Part shown: piece after piece, positions 26,426 to 35,620 of the stretch
Layout: the number at the start of each line of letters is the position of its first letter
How positions within the stretch are numbered: position 1 is the first letter of the stretch
Assembly (NCBI RefSeq): GCF_004519295.1
Contig: NZ_SOZH01000012.1
Location: 60,659 to 124,658 of the forward strand
Direction of reading: 5' to 3'
Origin: Cellulosimicrobium funkei
GTDB taxonomy: Bacteria > Actinomycetota > Actinomycetes > Actinomycetales > Cellulomonadaceae
DNA: 64,000 nucleotides
Made by a program: the position numbers and the translations under genes
The notes under the pieces: generated by a model
Told to the model about the DNA's origin: nothing
Database searches by the model: none
Seen by the model: the letters and a program-made list of their open reading frames with translations, nothing else

Positions 26426-27444
26426 CGGATCTCCTCCAGCGCCAGCGGCAGATCGTCGGGGTTCGGGACCTCGGGGGTGCCGGCGAGATCTTCCAGGCCG
26501 GCGGCGTCGGCGAGCTCGGTGAGGTAGCGCTGGGCGTCGAGCGCGGCCGAGCAGCCCGACCCGGCGGCGGTGATGGCCTGGCGGTAGGTGTGGTCGACGG
26601 CGTCGCCGCACGCGAACACGCCTTCGAGGTTGGTGGCCGTGGTGCGCCCCACGACCTGGATGTAACCCTCGTCGTCCAGGTCGATCTGTCCCTTGACGAG
26701 CTCGGTGCGCGGCTCGTGGCCGATCGCGACGAACAGGCCCGTGGCGGGCAGGTCGCGCTCCTGCCCGGTCACGGTGTCGCGCAGCGTGAGGGCCTCGACC
26801 TTCTTCTCGCCGTCGATGCCGATGACCTCGCTGTTCCACGCGACCTCGATCTTCGGGTCGTTCAGCGCACGGTCGGCCATGATCTTCGACGCGCGCAGCT
26901 CGTCGCGCCGGTGCACGAGGGTCACCTTCTGCGCGAACCGGGTCAGGAACGTGGCCTCCTCCATCGCGGAGTCACCGCCGCCGACGACCGCGATGTGCTG
27001 GTCGCGGAAGAAGAACCCGTCGCACGTCGCGCACCAGGACACGCCCCGGCCCGACAGGCGCTTCTCGTCGTCCAGGCCGAGCTCACGGTAGGCCGACCCC
27101 GTCGCCAGGATGACCGCGCGGGCCCGGTACGTCTCGCCGTTGCCGGTCACGACCGTCTTCACCGGGCCCTGCAGGTCGAGCAGCGTCGCGTCGTCCCACT
27201 CGACCCGCGCGCCGAACCGCTCGGCCTGCTTCTGCATGCTCTCCATGAGCTCGGGGCCCATGATCCCGTCCGGGAACCCGGGGAAGTTCTCCACCTCGGT
27301 GGTGTTCATCAGCGCGCCGCCCGCGGTGATCGAGCCCGCGAGGACGAGCGGGGCCAGGCCCGCACGTGCCGCGTAGATCGCCGCGGTGTAGCCCGCAGGG
27401 CCCGACCCCACGATCACAATCTGCTGAACCTCTGGCATCGACAT
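26422..27444 (-). CDS. trxB: Thioredoxin reductase
   Basis: A 340-residue NADPH-dependent flavoenzyme that reduces TrxA. The FAD site is [17 protein letters not shown], the redox-active pair is CATCDG, the NADPH site is [10 protein letters not shown] and the C-terminal FAD motif is [10 protein letters not shown]. The start is ATG 27444 (AGAGGC just upstream) or the in-frame ATG at 27438. It is the first gene of the minus-strand ars operon trxB-trxA-acr3-arsRC-arsC-arsR-arsRC. An operator-like site covers the start codons. Confidence 0.93.
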   Translation of the reverse strand: MSMPEVQQIVIVGSGPAGYTAAIYAARAGLAPLVLAGSITAGGALMNTTEVENFPGFPDGIMGPELMESMQKQAERFGARVEWDDATLLDLQGPVKTVVTGNGETYRARAVILATGSAYRELGLDDEKRLSGRGVSWCATCDGFFFRDQHIAVVGGGDSAMEEATFLTRFAQKVTLVHRRDELRASKIMADRALNDPKIEVAWNSEVIGIDGEKKVEALTLRDTVTGQERDLPATGLFVAIGHEPRTELVKGQIDLDDEGYIQVVGRTTATNLEGVFACGDAVDHTYRQAITAAGSGCSAALDAQRYLTELADAAGLEDLAGTPEVPNPDDLPLALEEIR

Positions 27445-27452
27445 GCCTCTAT
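27437..27452. promoter_or_regulatory. ArsR-type operator ATCGA-N6-TCTAT at the trxB start
   Basis: It fits the pattern ATNGA-N6-TCNAT, combining one arm of the pstS type with one arm of the cad type, and overlaps the trxB initiation codon. This would place the whole ars operon under the same kind of repressor as pstS. Confidence 0.5.
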
Positions 27453-27561
27453 GTTGACACTCGTCGATGCAGTCCGGCCAGCCGCCATCGATGAACACCG
27501 ATATAACAAGGAGTTGCCAACGAGGCACGTGCTCGGGCGCTGGCCTGCGCCCCCACAGCCG

Positions 27562-28779
27562 TCATGCAGCGTTCGAGCGGTGCACGCCGGTCGTGAGGGC
27601 GATGAGTGCTGCGAGGCAGGCGGTCGCGGCGAGGACCGCGAATGTTGCCGGGTAGGAGCCGGTCGCGCTGGTGAAGGCGGCTGCCGCCCAGGGTGCCAGT
27701 GCCATCGCGAGCGTGGTGGGGGCGTTGAGGATTCCGAACAGGACGCCGTACGAGCTCGAGCCCCAGCGGTCGCTGATGGCGGTGGACTGCAAGAGCGTGA
27801 ACGCGCCGCGGGCCACGCCGAGGGCGACGGCTGCGGCGATGAGGGTGAGGGGTGGACCTGCGAGCAGCCCGACGGCGGCGATGGTCAGTCCCGATGCTGC
27901 GAGCAGCAGGCTCGCGCGTACGGGTGGAGTGGTGCGTGCGGCTAGCGGTCCGTACGCGATGCGCCCCAAGAGCTGACCGGCGCCGGACAGGCCCAGCGCC
28001 CATGCCGCGGCCGTCGGGGTCAGACCGCGCCAGGTCAGCATCGGCACGAGGTGGATGGTGGCGGCGAACATCGCGAACGCGCCCAGGGCAGTGGCGACGG
28101 TCAGGGCGACGAATGCTCGAGAGCGCGCGATGGTTCGCCATCCGCCGATGTCCAGGCCGTGGGAGGTTCGGGCGTGGGGCCAGGGGGCGCGCAGGCCGAG
28201 CGCATGCGCGGGGACGGTTGTCACGGCGAGCAGGGCGGCCAGGACGAGGTAGGTCTGGCGCCACCCCGCGTGCTCGACGAGGGCGGCGGTCAGCGGCGCG
28301 AAGATCGTGCTCGCGAGCCCGGCTACCAAGGTCAGCACGAGCAGGGACCGGTTCCGCGCGGGCCCGTACAAGCGCGTGATTGCGGTGAACGCCGGGGCGT
28401 AGAGCACCATCGACTGGGCGAGGCCGACCATGATCCAGGCGGCGAGAAACCAGCCCAGGGACGGCGCGAGCGCGACGGCGACGACCGCGATGCTCGCCAG
28501 GACAGACCCGGCAGTCATCACCGCCCGGGGGCCGTGGCGATCGATGCGCCTGCCGACCATGACGCCGGCGCCGGCGGCGACCACCAGTGCCGCTGAGAAG
28601 GCGGCCGTCGCGTTGGCCTGCGACCAGCCGGTGTCGGCCGTGATGGCCGGCAACGCGACCGGGAAGGAGTAGTAGAGGACGCCCCACCCCACGACCTGGG
28701 TCACGCACAAGGCTGCCAGGGTGCCACGCGGGCCCGCCCGCAGGCGGGGGTCGTCCTTGTCGTGCCGCGTGGTGGTCAT
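27562..28779 (-). CDS. Major facilitator superfamily exporter next to arsO-like gene
   Basis: A 405-residue protein with twelve membrane helices and the MFS loop GRRIDRHGPR between helices 2 and 3. The start overlaps the monooxygenase stop as ATGA (28776-28779), so the two are co-translated. In ars clusters, MFS proteins export modified or organic arsenicals; the partner flavin monooxygenase suggests an oxidised or organic arsenic compound as substrate. The exact substrate is inference. Confidence 0.75.
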   Translation of the reverse strand: MTTTRHDKDDPRLRAGPRGTLAALCVTQVVGWGVLYYSFPVALPAITADTGWSQANATAAFSAALVVAAGAGVMVGRRIDRHGPRAVMTAGSVLASIAVVAVALAPSLGWFLAAWIMVGLAQSMVLYAPAFTAITRLYGPARNRSLLVLTLVAGLASTIFAPLTAALVEHAGWRQTYLVLAALLAVTTVPAHALGLRAPWPHARTSHGLDIGGWRTIARSRAFVALTVATALGAFAMFAATIHLVPMLTWRGLTPTAAAWALGLSGAGQLLGRIAYGPLAARTTPPVRASLLLAASGLTIAAVGLLAGPPLTLIAAAVALGVARGAFTLLQSTAISDRWGSSSYGVLFGILNAPTTLAMALAPWAAAAFTSATGSYPATFAVLAATACLAALIALTTGVHRSNAA

Positions 28780-29858
28780 GACCGGGTCAGCGTGCGCACG
28801 GTCCGGGCGTGCGCACCGACCGCCGCGGCGACGTGGGCGGCGTCGCGGTGTACCCCACGCAGCGTGTTCGAGGCGAACGAGCGCTGCAGCTCCAGCCCCA
28901 CGAACCCCAGGCCCGGCCGGACGAGCGAGACCCCGCCGCGCTGTCGCGGCACGCCGCGCTCGTCCAGACCGGCCAGGTCACCGAGATAGCCCAGCGCTGG
29001 CCGGTACCCGGTGGCCAGGACGAGGGCGTCGACGTGTTCACGCGTCCCATCCGCCCACACCACCTCGTCCTGCTCGACCTCGGTGAACATCGCCCGCGTA
29101 TCCACGGTGCCGTCCTCCAAGGCTGACCGATACGCGCCGGTGTCCAGGACCAGTGGCCCGCGCACCACGCGCCGAAGCACGGCAGGCGGGAAGCGGTCGA
29201 AGCCGGTGACGCGGAACCAGAAGTGCACGTCGCGTCCCAGCGGGCGCTGGACCGCGAACACGACGGGCTCGCGCGTCGCGAGCGTCACGTCGCTCACCTG
29301 CGCCAGCTCGTACGCGATCTGCACCCCCGAGTTGCCACCGCCAACGACCACGACACGCTGCCCAGCGAATGGCGAGGGTTCGCGGTACTGCGCCGCGTGC
29401 ATCACCCGGCCGGCGAAGCGCTCCAACCCGGCGACGCTCGAGCGGACCGGGTTGGCGAACGACCCCGTCGCCGCGATCACCCCGCTCGCATCGAGCTCGA
29501 CCCCGTCGTCGGTGCGCACCACGAACCCGGCCTCTGCTGGCTCGACCGCCACCGCCCGGGTGCCCGTGCGCACCTCGACCCCGAGGTGGTCGGCGTACCG
29601 CTGCAGGTGCGCGACCACCTCGTCGCGCGCCGGGTAGCGGTCCGGGTCGCCGCCGAAGCCGAACCCGGGGAAGCCGCTGTACCGGGCGGGGGAGAACAGC
29701 CGCAGGCTCTCGTAGTACGACGGCCACGACCCCACCGGCCTGTCGCCCGCCTCCAACACGAGCGGTTCAAGACCTCGCGCGCGCACGGCCCTGGCCGCAG
29801 CCAGGCCCGACTGGCCAGCACCGATGATGATCACGGGAAGCGTCGATGGCGTCGTCAC
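28776..29858 (-). CDS. arsO: ArsO-like flavin-dependent monooxygenase
   Basis: A 360-residue flavoprotein of the CzcO/ArsO type, starting at GTG 29858. IIIGAGQSGLAAARAV binds FAD, SWPSYYESLRLFSPARY is the family signature (compare SWARRWDSLRL in the CzcO-like copies), VVGGGNSGVQIAYEL binds NADPH and LATGYRPAL follows. ArsO genes are found in ars operons but their reaction is still unclear. It is divergent from an arsR gene at 29923 and coupled to an MFS exporter. Confidence 0.72.
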   Translation of the reverse strand: MTTPSTLPVIIIGAGQSGLAAARAVRARGLEPLVLEAGDRPVGSWPSYYESLRLFSPARYSGFPGFGFGGDPDRYPARDEVVAHLQRYADHLGVEVRTGTRAVAVEPAEAGFVVRTDDGVELDASGVIAATGSFANPVRSSVAGLERFAGRVMHAAQYREPSPFAGQRVVVVGGGNSGVQIAYELAQVSDVTLATREPVVFAVQRPLGRDVHFWFRVTGFDRFPPAVLRRVVRGPLVLDTGAYRSALEDGTVDTRAMFTEVEQDEVVWADGTREHVDALVLATGYRPALGYLGDLAGLDERGVPRQRGGVSLVRPGLGFVGLELQRSFASNTLRGVHRDAAHVAAAVGAHARTVRTLTRS

Positions 29859-29922
29859 CCCCGTAACGTATCGACGATGTGGAATATGTCAATAGAACGA
29901 TGGATGCGGGTACGCTCGAGGG
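29859..29922. promoter_or_regulatory. Divergent promoter between arsO-like and arsR genes
   Basis: On the minus strand TTGACA (29892-29887) is followed after about 16 bases by TACGTT, a plausible -35/-10 pair for arsO. ATTGAC and CGATAC around it echo the arsR/flavoprotein promoter at 15081-15100, but the 6-base spacing of the other operators is not kept. Confidence 0.4.
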
Positions 29923-30252
29923 ATGAGCACGCCGACAAGCCAAGCAACCGCGGTGGACACTTCGCCGCTCGAGCTGTCCCAGGCGACGCACGACTTCCTC
30001 AGCGCGTTGGCCAGCCCCACGCGCCAGCGTGTCCTGTTGCTCTTCGCACGCGGTGCCGAGCTCGCGGTCGGCGAGGTGGCCGAGCGCGCGGGCATCAGTC
30101 AGCCCACGGCGTCCCAGCAGCTGCAGATCCTGCGTCGTGGCGGAATCGTCACCTCCCGACGTGAAGGCAGGGTCGTGTTCTACCGAGCTGACCGCGACGG
30201 CGTGACACGGGCGTTGGGCGACCTGCAGGCCTATCTCCAGGTGTGCTGCTGA
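29923..30252 (+). CDS. arsR: ArsR-family regulator with C-terminal cysteine pair
   Basis: A 109-residue winged-helix repressor (LASPTRQRVLLLF, SQPTASQQLQILRRGG) without the CVC site. The only cysteines are the last two residues. C-terminal vicinal cysteines serve arsenite binding in some ArsR subclasses (the Acidithiobacillus ferrooxidans type). It is transcribed away from the arsO-like/MFS pair and probably controls it. Confidence 0.8.
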   Translation: MSTPTSQATAVDTSPLELSQATHDFLSALASPTRQRVLLLFARGAELAVGEVAERAGISQPTASQQLQILRRGGIVTSRREGRVVFYRADRDGVTRALGDLQAYLQVCC

Positions 30253-30485
30253 AGCCTGGGGGTCGGGGCGGCCGGGCTGGGCGGGATCGATCGCGAGGGT
30301 GTGGCAGCGGGTGCAGGCGTGCTCCTGCACGCATGGGGGACCGCCCAAAGATCACCCGCCGGGATCGGCGGTTCGTTGCGCGTACGCAACACGGGTGCCT
30401 AAGATTGGGGCAGCTCACCGCAGTAGCGGCGAGAAGTGAACCCGAGACCCTTCCGGACGGTTGTGGCGCTCGGGTTTCGCGCTTT
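30253..30485. other. Intergenic region with no gene seen
   Basis: I see no convincing gene here. It contains the stem-loop at 30439-30476 and a stretch near 30380-30430 that differs in composition from the flanks. It is the boundary between the arsenic island and the genes leading to the transposon. Confidence 0.5.
30439..30476. terminator. Possible bidirectional terminator hairpin
   Basis: AACCCGAG (30439-30446) and CTCGGGTT (30469-30476) form perfect 8-bp arms around a 22-base loop. They lie between the arsR gene and the convergent stop of the DUF3800-like gene. The loop is long and there is no clear T-tract, so this is only a candidate. Confidence 0.35.
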
Positions 30486-31046
30486 CTACAGCCGGACGAC
30501 GCCGTCGACCAGCGGCTCGGCGCGACGACGCGCGTCACCGCCCCGGGCCCACGCCCAGGCGATCGCGTCCGGGATCGCGAGTAGCGGCTCGGCGGCCGCG
30601 GTCGCGTGGTCGTACGCCAGCGAGTCCCGGCATCCGTGACGGCCCGTCTCTCGATAGAGCAGGCGCCGGTCGCGCTCTTCCTCGCCTTGCTCGCTCTCGA
30701 GCATCAGCCGGGCGCAGCCCGCCTCCGCGATGTTCTCCACGAGCCGCTCCAGGCACGCCGCCCGCCGCTCGATGTTCGTGCGGTACCCCGCGCCGGCCTG
30801 GTAGATCGTGACCTGCGCCCCGAGCGTGCCGAGCGTCGACAAGATCGTGTGCTGACGCGCCGGCGACTCCTTGACCATGTGCAACCGGCGCTGGCCGGGC
30901 TTCTGCAGCCCCCGCACCGTCTTGCGGGCGAGCGCGAGCTCACCGGGGATGATCACCGCGGCGACGAGCAGGTAGTCCTGCTTCTTGCTCTCGTCGACGA
31001 ACACGTGACCGCCTCGCAGGGAACGGTCCGGCACGCTGGTAGGCAC
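30486..31046 (-). CDS. DUF3800-like protein with a HVFVDES motif
   Basis: A 186-residue protein beginning with a strand containing FVDESKK, like DUF3800 proteins, which are thought to have an RNase H-like fold with Asp/Glu in FxDESG. A second acidic region (RLMLESEQGEEERDRR) lies near residue 115. DUF3800 genes often sit in mobile or defence contexts, with no proven activity. It is a minus-strand neighbour of the short gene at 31125. Confidence 0.55.
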   Translation of the reverse strand: MPTSVPDRSLRGGHVFVDESKKQDYLLVAAVIIPGELALARKTVRGLQKPGQRRLHMVKESPARQHTILSTLGTLGAQVTIYQAGAGYRTNIERRAACLERLVENIAEAGCARLMLESEQGEEERDRRLLYRETGRHGCRDSLAYDHATAAAEPLLAIPDAIAWAWARGGDARRRAEPLVDGVVRL

Positions 31047-31124
31047 GACGCAAGGGTACGGACGGCGAACGACACCATCACGCGCGGTACGACGTAGAGC
31101 GGCGTCCCGCGGGTGACGGCAGGG

Positions 31125-31343
31125 TCAGCGGCTGAACTTCTTGCGGAGCTCCGCCTCGTTGACGTTCTCGACCCCGTACTTGCGCAAGACCCGGGCGAAG
31201 GCTCGCGCCTTGGCCTCAGGTGTCGACTCACGGGCCGCAGCCCTGTTCGCCTCGAGCTCGGCCTTCTTCAGCTGCTGCTCCATGTGCTTCTGAAGGTCGG
31301 CCAGGCCCTTGCTGTCGAACTTGAAGTTCGCCACGGTACGCAT
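31125..31343 (-). CDS. Small helical protein of unknown function
   Basis: 72 residues from the ATG at 31343, preceded closely by GAGGGG. The sequence is mostly helical and charged (LQKHMEQQLKKAELEANRAA) and ends in a basic tail. I do not recognise it. It lies upstream of the DUF3800-like gene on the same strand. It ends the resident DNA before the transposon; its original right-hand neighbour was probably the resolvase now at 41114. Confidence 0.5.
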   Translation of the reverse strand: MRTVANFKFDSKGLADLQKHMEQQLKKAELEANRAAARESTPEAKARAFARVLRKYGVENVNEAELRKKFSR

Positions 31344-31483
31344 CCCCTCGTCGAAGTCACGACTCGCTGGATGCATCGTCTCAGTCAGCACCCACACCTA
31401 CAGGCGGCTCCGCCTCGTAACTCATCGACCAAGCCCGGCGAAGACCCTCCCGAAACTTGGCCGGTTCCTACAAGGTTGTCGGA

Positions 31484-31516
31484 CACCGCAGAACCGACCG
31501 TTTTCCGTACACCGCG
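31484..31516. other. Left half of the resident res region, interrupted by the transposon
   Basis: CACCGCAGAACCGACC (31484-31499) resembles the repeat GTGTCGCAGAACGCGACC at 41071-41088 beyond the other transposon end. Joined across the element, these repeats form a multi-subsite region just upstream of the resolvase gene, as expected for res. Confidence 0.5.
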
Positions 31517-31521
31517 GCGGC

Positions 31522-31545
31522 TGTCAGATCCCGAAGTCGCGTGCA
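31522..31545 (+). repeat. Left terminal inverted repeat
   Basis: It starts TGTCAGATCCCGAAGTCGCG and ends TGCA. It shares TGTCA, C-G-x-AGTCGC and TGCA with the right end. Confidence 0.88.
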
Positions 31546-31596
31546 CAGGTGACCTGCAAGTTCGGTGCTGCGTGCATGGGAGTGTGAGCTGCCGGC

Positions 31597-33339
31597 GTGT
31601 CCGTACCCGTACGCACGACCGGCACGTTGTTCCATAGTCCTGTGCACGACGAGGCGGTCGATGAGGATCGCGTTGCCGAGCGAGGTCTGCTGACCGTCCC
31701 GGATGAGGTGTGGGCGGTGGCGGTGCGCCGGGCGGAGGTGATCGCCCCGCTCGCCGAGGCGGGCCGGGCCGGTGGCGAGGCGGTGGACAGCGCGGCCGAG
31801 CTCCTGGGTGTCTCGCGGCGTCAGGTGTACGTGCTGCTGCGCCGGTGGCGCGAGGGCGGTCGCGTGGTTTCGGCCCTGGTCCCAGGCCGTTCGTCCGGCG
31901 GCCGCGGCGGGCGGCGACTGCCGGCCGACGTGGAGGCGATCCTCGCGGAGGTGCTGCCCCGGGAGTGCCTGACCAGGCAGCACAGGACCACCGCGGCGGT
32001 CCACCGCGAGATCGTCCGGGCCTGTCGGCGGCGCGGGTTGCCGGCACCCTCGCGCGGCGCCGTCGAACGGCGGATCGCCGGGCTGGACCCGCAGGCTGCC
32101 GCGACGGCGCGGGAGGGCCCGGACGGGGCCCGGTCCCTGGCGTCGGCCGGCGGGCAGGTGCCGCCGGTGAGCGGGGTGCTGGAGCAGGTGCAGATCGACC
32201 ACACCGTCGTGGATTTGGTCGTGGTCGACGAGCGGCACCGCCTGCCGATCGGGCAGCCGTACGTGACGGTCGGGATCGACGTCTTCTCCCGGTGCATCGT
32301 CGGGCTGGTGATCACGTTGGAGGCGCCCTCGGCGCTGTCGGCGGGGCTCTGTCTGGCGCACATGGTCACCGACAAGCAGGCCTGGCTCGAGCGCCTCGGG
32401 ACCGAGGCCGCCTGGCCGATGGCCGGCAAGCCCGGCGAGCTGTACCTGGACAACGCCGCGGAGTTCAAAAGCGAGGCACTCCGGCGCGGGTGCGAGGAGC
32501 ACGGCATCAAGTTGCGCTACCGCCCGCCGGGGCGTCCGCACTACGGCGGCATCGTCGAGCGGGTCGTGGGCACGCTGATGGAGATGGTCCACGAGCTGCC
32601 GGGCACGACGTTCTCCAACCCGGCCCAGCGCGGCAGCTACGACTCCGACGCCAAGGCGGTCCTGACGCTCGCGGAGCTGCAGCGATGGCTGGCGCTGGCG
32701 GTGGCGAGCTACCACGGGCAGGTCCACGGCACGACGCGGCAGACCCCGCAGGCCCGCTGGGCCGCCGCCACTACCGGGGCGGCACCGATGACGGTCACCG
32801 ACGAGACGGCGTTCCTGGTGGACTTCCTGCCGGTGATCCGCCGGTCCCTGACCCGCACCGGGTTCGTCATCGACCACGTGCACTACTTCAGCGACGCGCT
32901 CAAGCCGTGGATCGCCCGCCGCGACCGGCTGGACCGGTTCGTGATCCGCCGCGACCCGCGCGACATCAGCCGCATCTGGGTGCTCGACCCCGAGGGCGGG
33001 GCCTACCTGCCGGTGCCCTACCGGACCCTGTCACGCCCGGCGGTGAGCGCGTGGGAGCATCGTGCCGCGCTCGAGCGGCTGCACGCCGAGGGACGGGCAC
33101 AGGTCGACGAGGACGCGTTGTTCCGGATGGTCGAGCAGATGCGCACGATCACCGAGACCGCCCGGGCCACCACGCGCAGGGCCCGCCGTGACGCCGAACG
33201 ACGCCACCGCAACCCGCCGGCGGCCGCCGCACCGCCGACCATGCCTGCGTGCCCGCCCGAGGACGTCCCGGCGGGCCGACAAGCAGAGGACCGGATGGAC
33301 GCCGACGCGGTTCCGTTCGAGGTGATCGAGCAGTGGTGA
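31597..33339 (+). CDS. tniA: TniA transposase (DDE, Mu/retroviral integrase type)
   Basis: A 580-residue transposase starting at GTG 31597. An N-terminal helix-turn-helix (AAELLGVSRRQVYVLLRRW) is followed by an rve/DDE core: VQIDHTVVD near residue 205, YLDNAAEF near residue 286 and GGIVERVVG near residue 319 hold the three acidic catalytic residues. The C-terminal Mu-like domain carries the YFSDALKPW region. It acts with TniB and TniQ in replicative transposition. The gene lies 75 bp inside the left end. Confidence 0.95.
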   Translation: MSVPVRTTGTLFHSPVHDEAVDEDRVAERGLLTVPDEVWAVAVRRAEVIAPLAEAGRAGGEAVDSAAELLGVSRRQVYVLLRRWREGGRVVSALVPGRSSGGRGGRRLPADVEAILAEVLPRECLTRQHRTTAAVHREIVRACRRRGLPAPSRGAVERRIAGLDPQAAATAREGPDGARSLASAGGQVPPVSGVLEQVQIDHTVVDLVVVDERHRLPIGQPYVTVGIDVFSRCIVGLVITLEAPSALSAGLCLAHMVTDKQAWLERLGTEAAWPMAGKPGELYLDNAAEFKSEALRRGCEEHGIKLRYRPPGRPHYGGIVERVVGTLMEMVHELPGTTFSNPAQRGSYDSDAKAVLTLAELQRWLALAVASYHGQVHGTTRQTPQARWAAATTGAAPMTVTDETAFLVDFLPVIRRSLTRTGFVIDHVHYFSDALKPWIARRDRLDRFVIRRDPRDISRIWVLDPEGGAYLPVPYRTLSRPAVSAWEHRAALERLHAEGRAQVDEDALFRMVEQMRTITETARATTRRARRDAERRHRNPPAAAAPPTMPACPPEDVPAGRQAEDRMDADAVPFEVIEQW

Positions 33340-34247
33340 ACAACGACCTGGCCCCGGCCGACCTGGACCACCTGCACGACAGCGCCCGGGCGCTGGCCCG
33401 GCTCCCGGCCGAGGAACGGGTCCGGCACGTGCGCGCGGACCGGTGGATCGGCTACTCCCGTGCCACCGCGGCCCTGGACCGCTTGGAGACGTTGTACGCG
33501 TGGCCCGGCCGGCAACGGATGCCCAACCTGTTGCTGGTCGGCCCGACGAACAACGGCAAGTCCATGATCATCGAGAAGTTCCGCCGCCTCCACCCGCCCA
33601 CCTCACACGCGGACCGGGAGGAGATCCCGGTCCTGGTCGTGCAGATGCCCTCCGAACCGTCGGTGATCCGGTTCTACGTCGCGCTGCTCGCCACGCTCGG
33701 GGCACCGCTACGCCCGCGTCAGCGCCTGGCCGACATGGAGCCGATGGCGTTGGCGCTGCTGCGAGCCGCGGGAGTACGCGTGCTGGTCATCGATGAGCTG
33801 CACAACGTCCTCGCCGGGCGGTCCGACACCCGCCGGGAGTTCCTCAACCTCATCCGCTTCCTCGGCAACGAGCTGGGCATCCCGCTGGTTGGGGTCGGCA
33901 CCCGCGAGGCATACCTGGCCATCCGCTCCGACGACCAGCTCGAGAACCGCTTCGAACCCTTCACCCTGCCCCGGTGGGAACCCGACCAGGAGACACGGTC
34001 GCTGCTGGCCAGCTTCGCCGCCGCCTTCCCGCTGCGCCGCCGCTCGACCATCGCCACCGAGGAGATGACCCGCTACCTGCTGACCCGCAGCGAGGGCACC
34101 ATCGGCGAGCTCACCCACCTGCTCGTCGACGCCGCCGTGGCCGCGATCGAGTCCGGCGAGGAGGCCATCAACCAACGCGCCCTCCTCATGGCGCCCTACG
34201 CCGGCCCCACGGAACGACGCCGGATGGTCGAACGCGAGCTCGCATGA
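33336..34247 (+). CDS. tniB: TniB AAA+ ATPase of the transposon
   Basis: A 303-residue ATPase that selects targets and activates TniA (TnsC/MuB-like). Walker A is GPTNNGKS near residue 71, Walker B is VLVIDEL near residue 151, and GVGTREAYLA follows. It starts at GTG 33336 (the GTG at 33333 is also possible), overlapping the tniA stop, and is coupled to tniQ by ATGA. Confidence 0.94.
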   Translation: MNNDLAPADLDHLHDSARALARLPAEERVRHVRADRWIGYSRATAALDRLETLYAWPGRQRMPNLLLVGPTNNGKSMIIEKFRRLHPPTSHADREEIPVLVVQMPSEPSVIRFYVALLATLGAPLRPRQRLADMEPMALALLRAAGVRVLVIDELHNVLAGRSDTRREFLNLIRFLGNELGIPLVGVGTREAYLAIRSDDQLENRFEPFTLPRWEPDQETRSLLASFAAAFPLRRRSTIATEEMTRYLLTRSEGTIGELTHLLVDAAVAAIESGEEAINQRALLMAPYAGPTERRRMVERELA

Positions 34248-35542
34248 CCCGTCGATGGCCGCTGCACCCGCCACCGGGCGACGGAGAGGCGCTGTCCTCC
34301 TGGCTCAACCGACTGGCCGAGATCTACGGGCTCAGCGTCGAGGAACTGATCCGGCACGACCTTCTCCCGCCGGGCGCCGACCCGATAATCTACGACGGCG
34401 GTGCCCTGGACCTGGACCCGCCACCCGGAGTGCTCACCGCCCTCCACCGGCGCACCGGAGTGCCCCTGGGCGAGCTGCGCCAGATGACGATCGCCGGCTG
34501 GGCGCCCTGGCTCCTCGACACCCTGGACGTCGAACCGGAGGCCGGGGCGGCGCTCGACACCTACCTCCACCAGGACTCGGTGCTCCTCACCGCCAAGGAA
34601 CGCCCCCGCCGGCAGGTGCCCGGCTGGCGCGCCTGGCTGCCCTCGGACCTCAGACGCGAACCGATTCGCCGGGCCTGCCCGACCTGCCTGAGCACCACCA
34701 CGGCCGGCACCCCCGGCTTCACCCTGGTCTCCCAGTTGCCGCTCACGCTCAGCTGCTCGCAGCACGGCTGCCGCCTCGAACCCGCCTTCGGCGCCCTCGG
34801 CGGCTTCGTCGCCTGGGCGAAGCAGGACACGAATGCCACCGCCGCACCGGTCCCGGTCGTCGCCATGGACGCGCTCACCCACGAAGGTCTGCACACCGGC
34901 CTCGTCACCCTGCCCCGCCGCCGAGTGCACGTCGGGATGTGGTTCCGTCTCCTACGCACCCTGATCGACGAGCTCTCCACCCCCGTCTCGATGCTGCGCG
35001 TCCGTTCCCGGCACACCATGCAGCACCTCTGGCACGTGACCGGTCATCCGCCGCGGGCCGGCATGGCGGGCCCCTGGCGCCCCTACGAGGCGCTGCCGTG
35101 GCCGCAGCAGCGAATGCTCCTCGAGGCCGCCGCCACCACCCTGCAACTGGTCGAGGCCGGCGACGTGACCGCCCACGGCACCCTCGGCCATCTCCTGACC
35201 CCCGAGCCCTACCGGCCCGTTCCCGACGGCAGCACACCGCCCCAGCGCCGCCGTGACCACTGGCAGGAGATCAAGGACGAGATGAACCGAGCCATCGCCC
35301 GCGCCCAGCGCGACCCCGCCGCCGCCCGCCAGCTGCTGGCCACTCTCACCGCCCTGACCCGCAGCGAGACCACATTCCGGCGCACCCGCGAGGACCTGGT
35401 CGCCCTCGGCGTCCCCGAACGCCACCTCCCACGAACCCGGGACGATGTGCACGCCCGTGACGCTCCACCCGTCCAAGAGTGCGCGCTCGTCACATCCGAA
35501 GCGACGGCACCTTTGCACGACGTAGAATACGTGACCGGTTAA
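34244..35542 (+). CDS. tniQ: TniQ transposition protein
   Basis: A 432-residue TniQ-family protein. The N-terminal GEALSSWLNRLAEIYGLSVEEL is the family signature. A zinc-finger-like CPTCLSTTT is paired with CSQHGCRLEP near residues 145-185. TniQ proteins link target recognition to the ATPase (TnsD-like). The C-terminal part is long and has a helical MNRAIARAQRD segment. The final codons run into the res region of the element. Confidence 0.92.
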   Translation: MTRRWPLHPPPGDGEALSSWLNRLAEIYGLSVEELIRHDLLPPGADPIIYDGGALDLDPPPGVLTALHRRTGVPLGELRQMTIAGWAPWLLDTLDVEPEAGAALDTYLHQDSVLLTAKERPRRQVPGWRAWLPSDLRREPIRRACPTCLSTTTAGTPGFTLVSQLPLTLSCSQHGCRLEPAFGALGGFVAWAKQDTNATAAPVPVVAMDALTHEGLHTGLVTLPRRRVHVGMWFRLLRTLIDELSTPVSMLRVRSRHTMQHLWHVTGHPPRAGMAGPWRPYEALPWPQQRMLLEAAATTLQLVEAGDVTAHGTLGHLLTPEPYRPVPDGSTPPQRRRDHWQEIKDEMNRAIARAQRDPAAARQLLATLTALTRSETTFRRTREDLVALGVPERHLPRTRDDVHARDAPPVQECALVTSEATAPLHDVEYVTG

Positions 35543-35620
35543 GTGACACATCTCCTCCGGAGAATCCTCCGGATGCGGACTGTCACGTAATCGGTCGAAT
35601 AAGTGATGGAGGTGACGGCG
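35543..35620. repeat. Internal res site of the transposon
   Basis: Between tniQ and tniR lie TTAAGTGACA and, inverted, TGTCACGTAA, with two direct copies of TCCTCCGGA between them. GACCGGTTAAG and CGGTCGAATAAG repeats flank them. Symmetry and position match a cointegrate-resolution site for TniR. Confidence 0.65.

Noticed and set aside
31468..32883. Minus-strand frame opposite tniA
   Set aside because: Antisense shadow of the transposase with no recognisable domain; it would also cross the transposon end.
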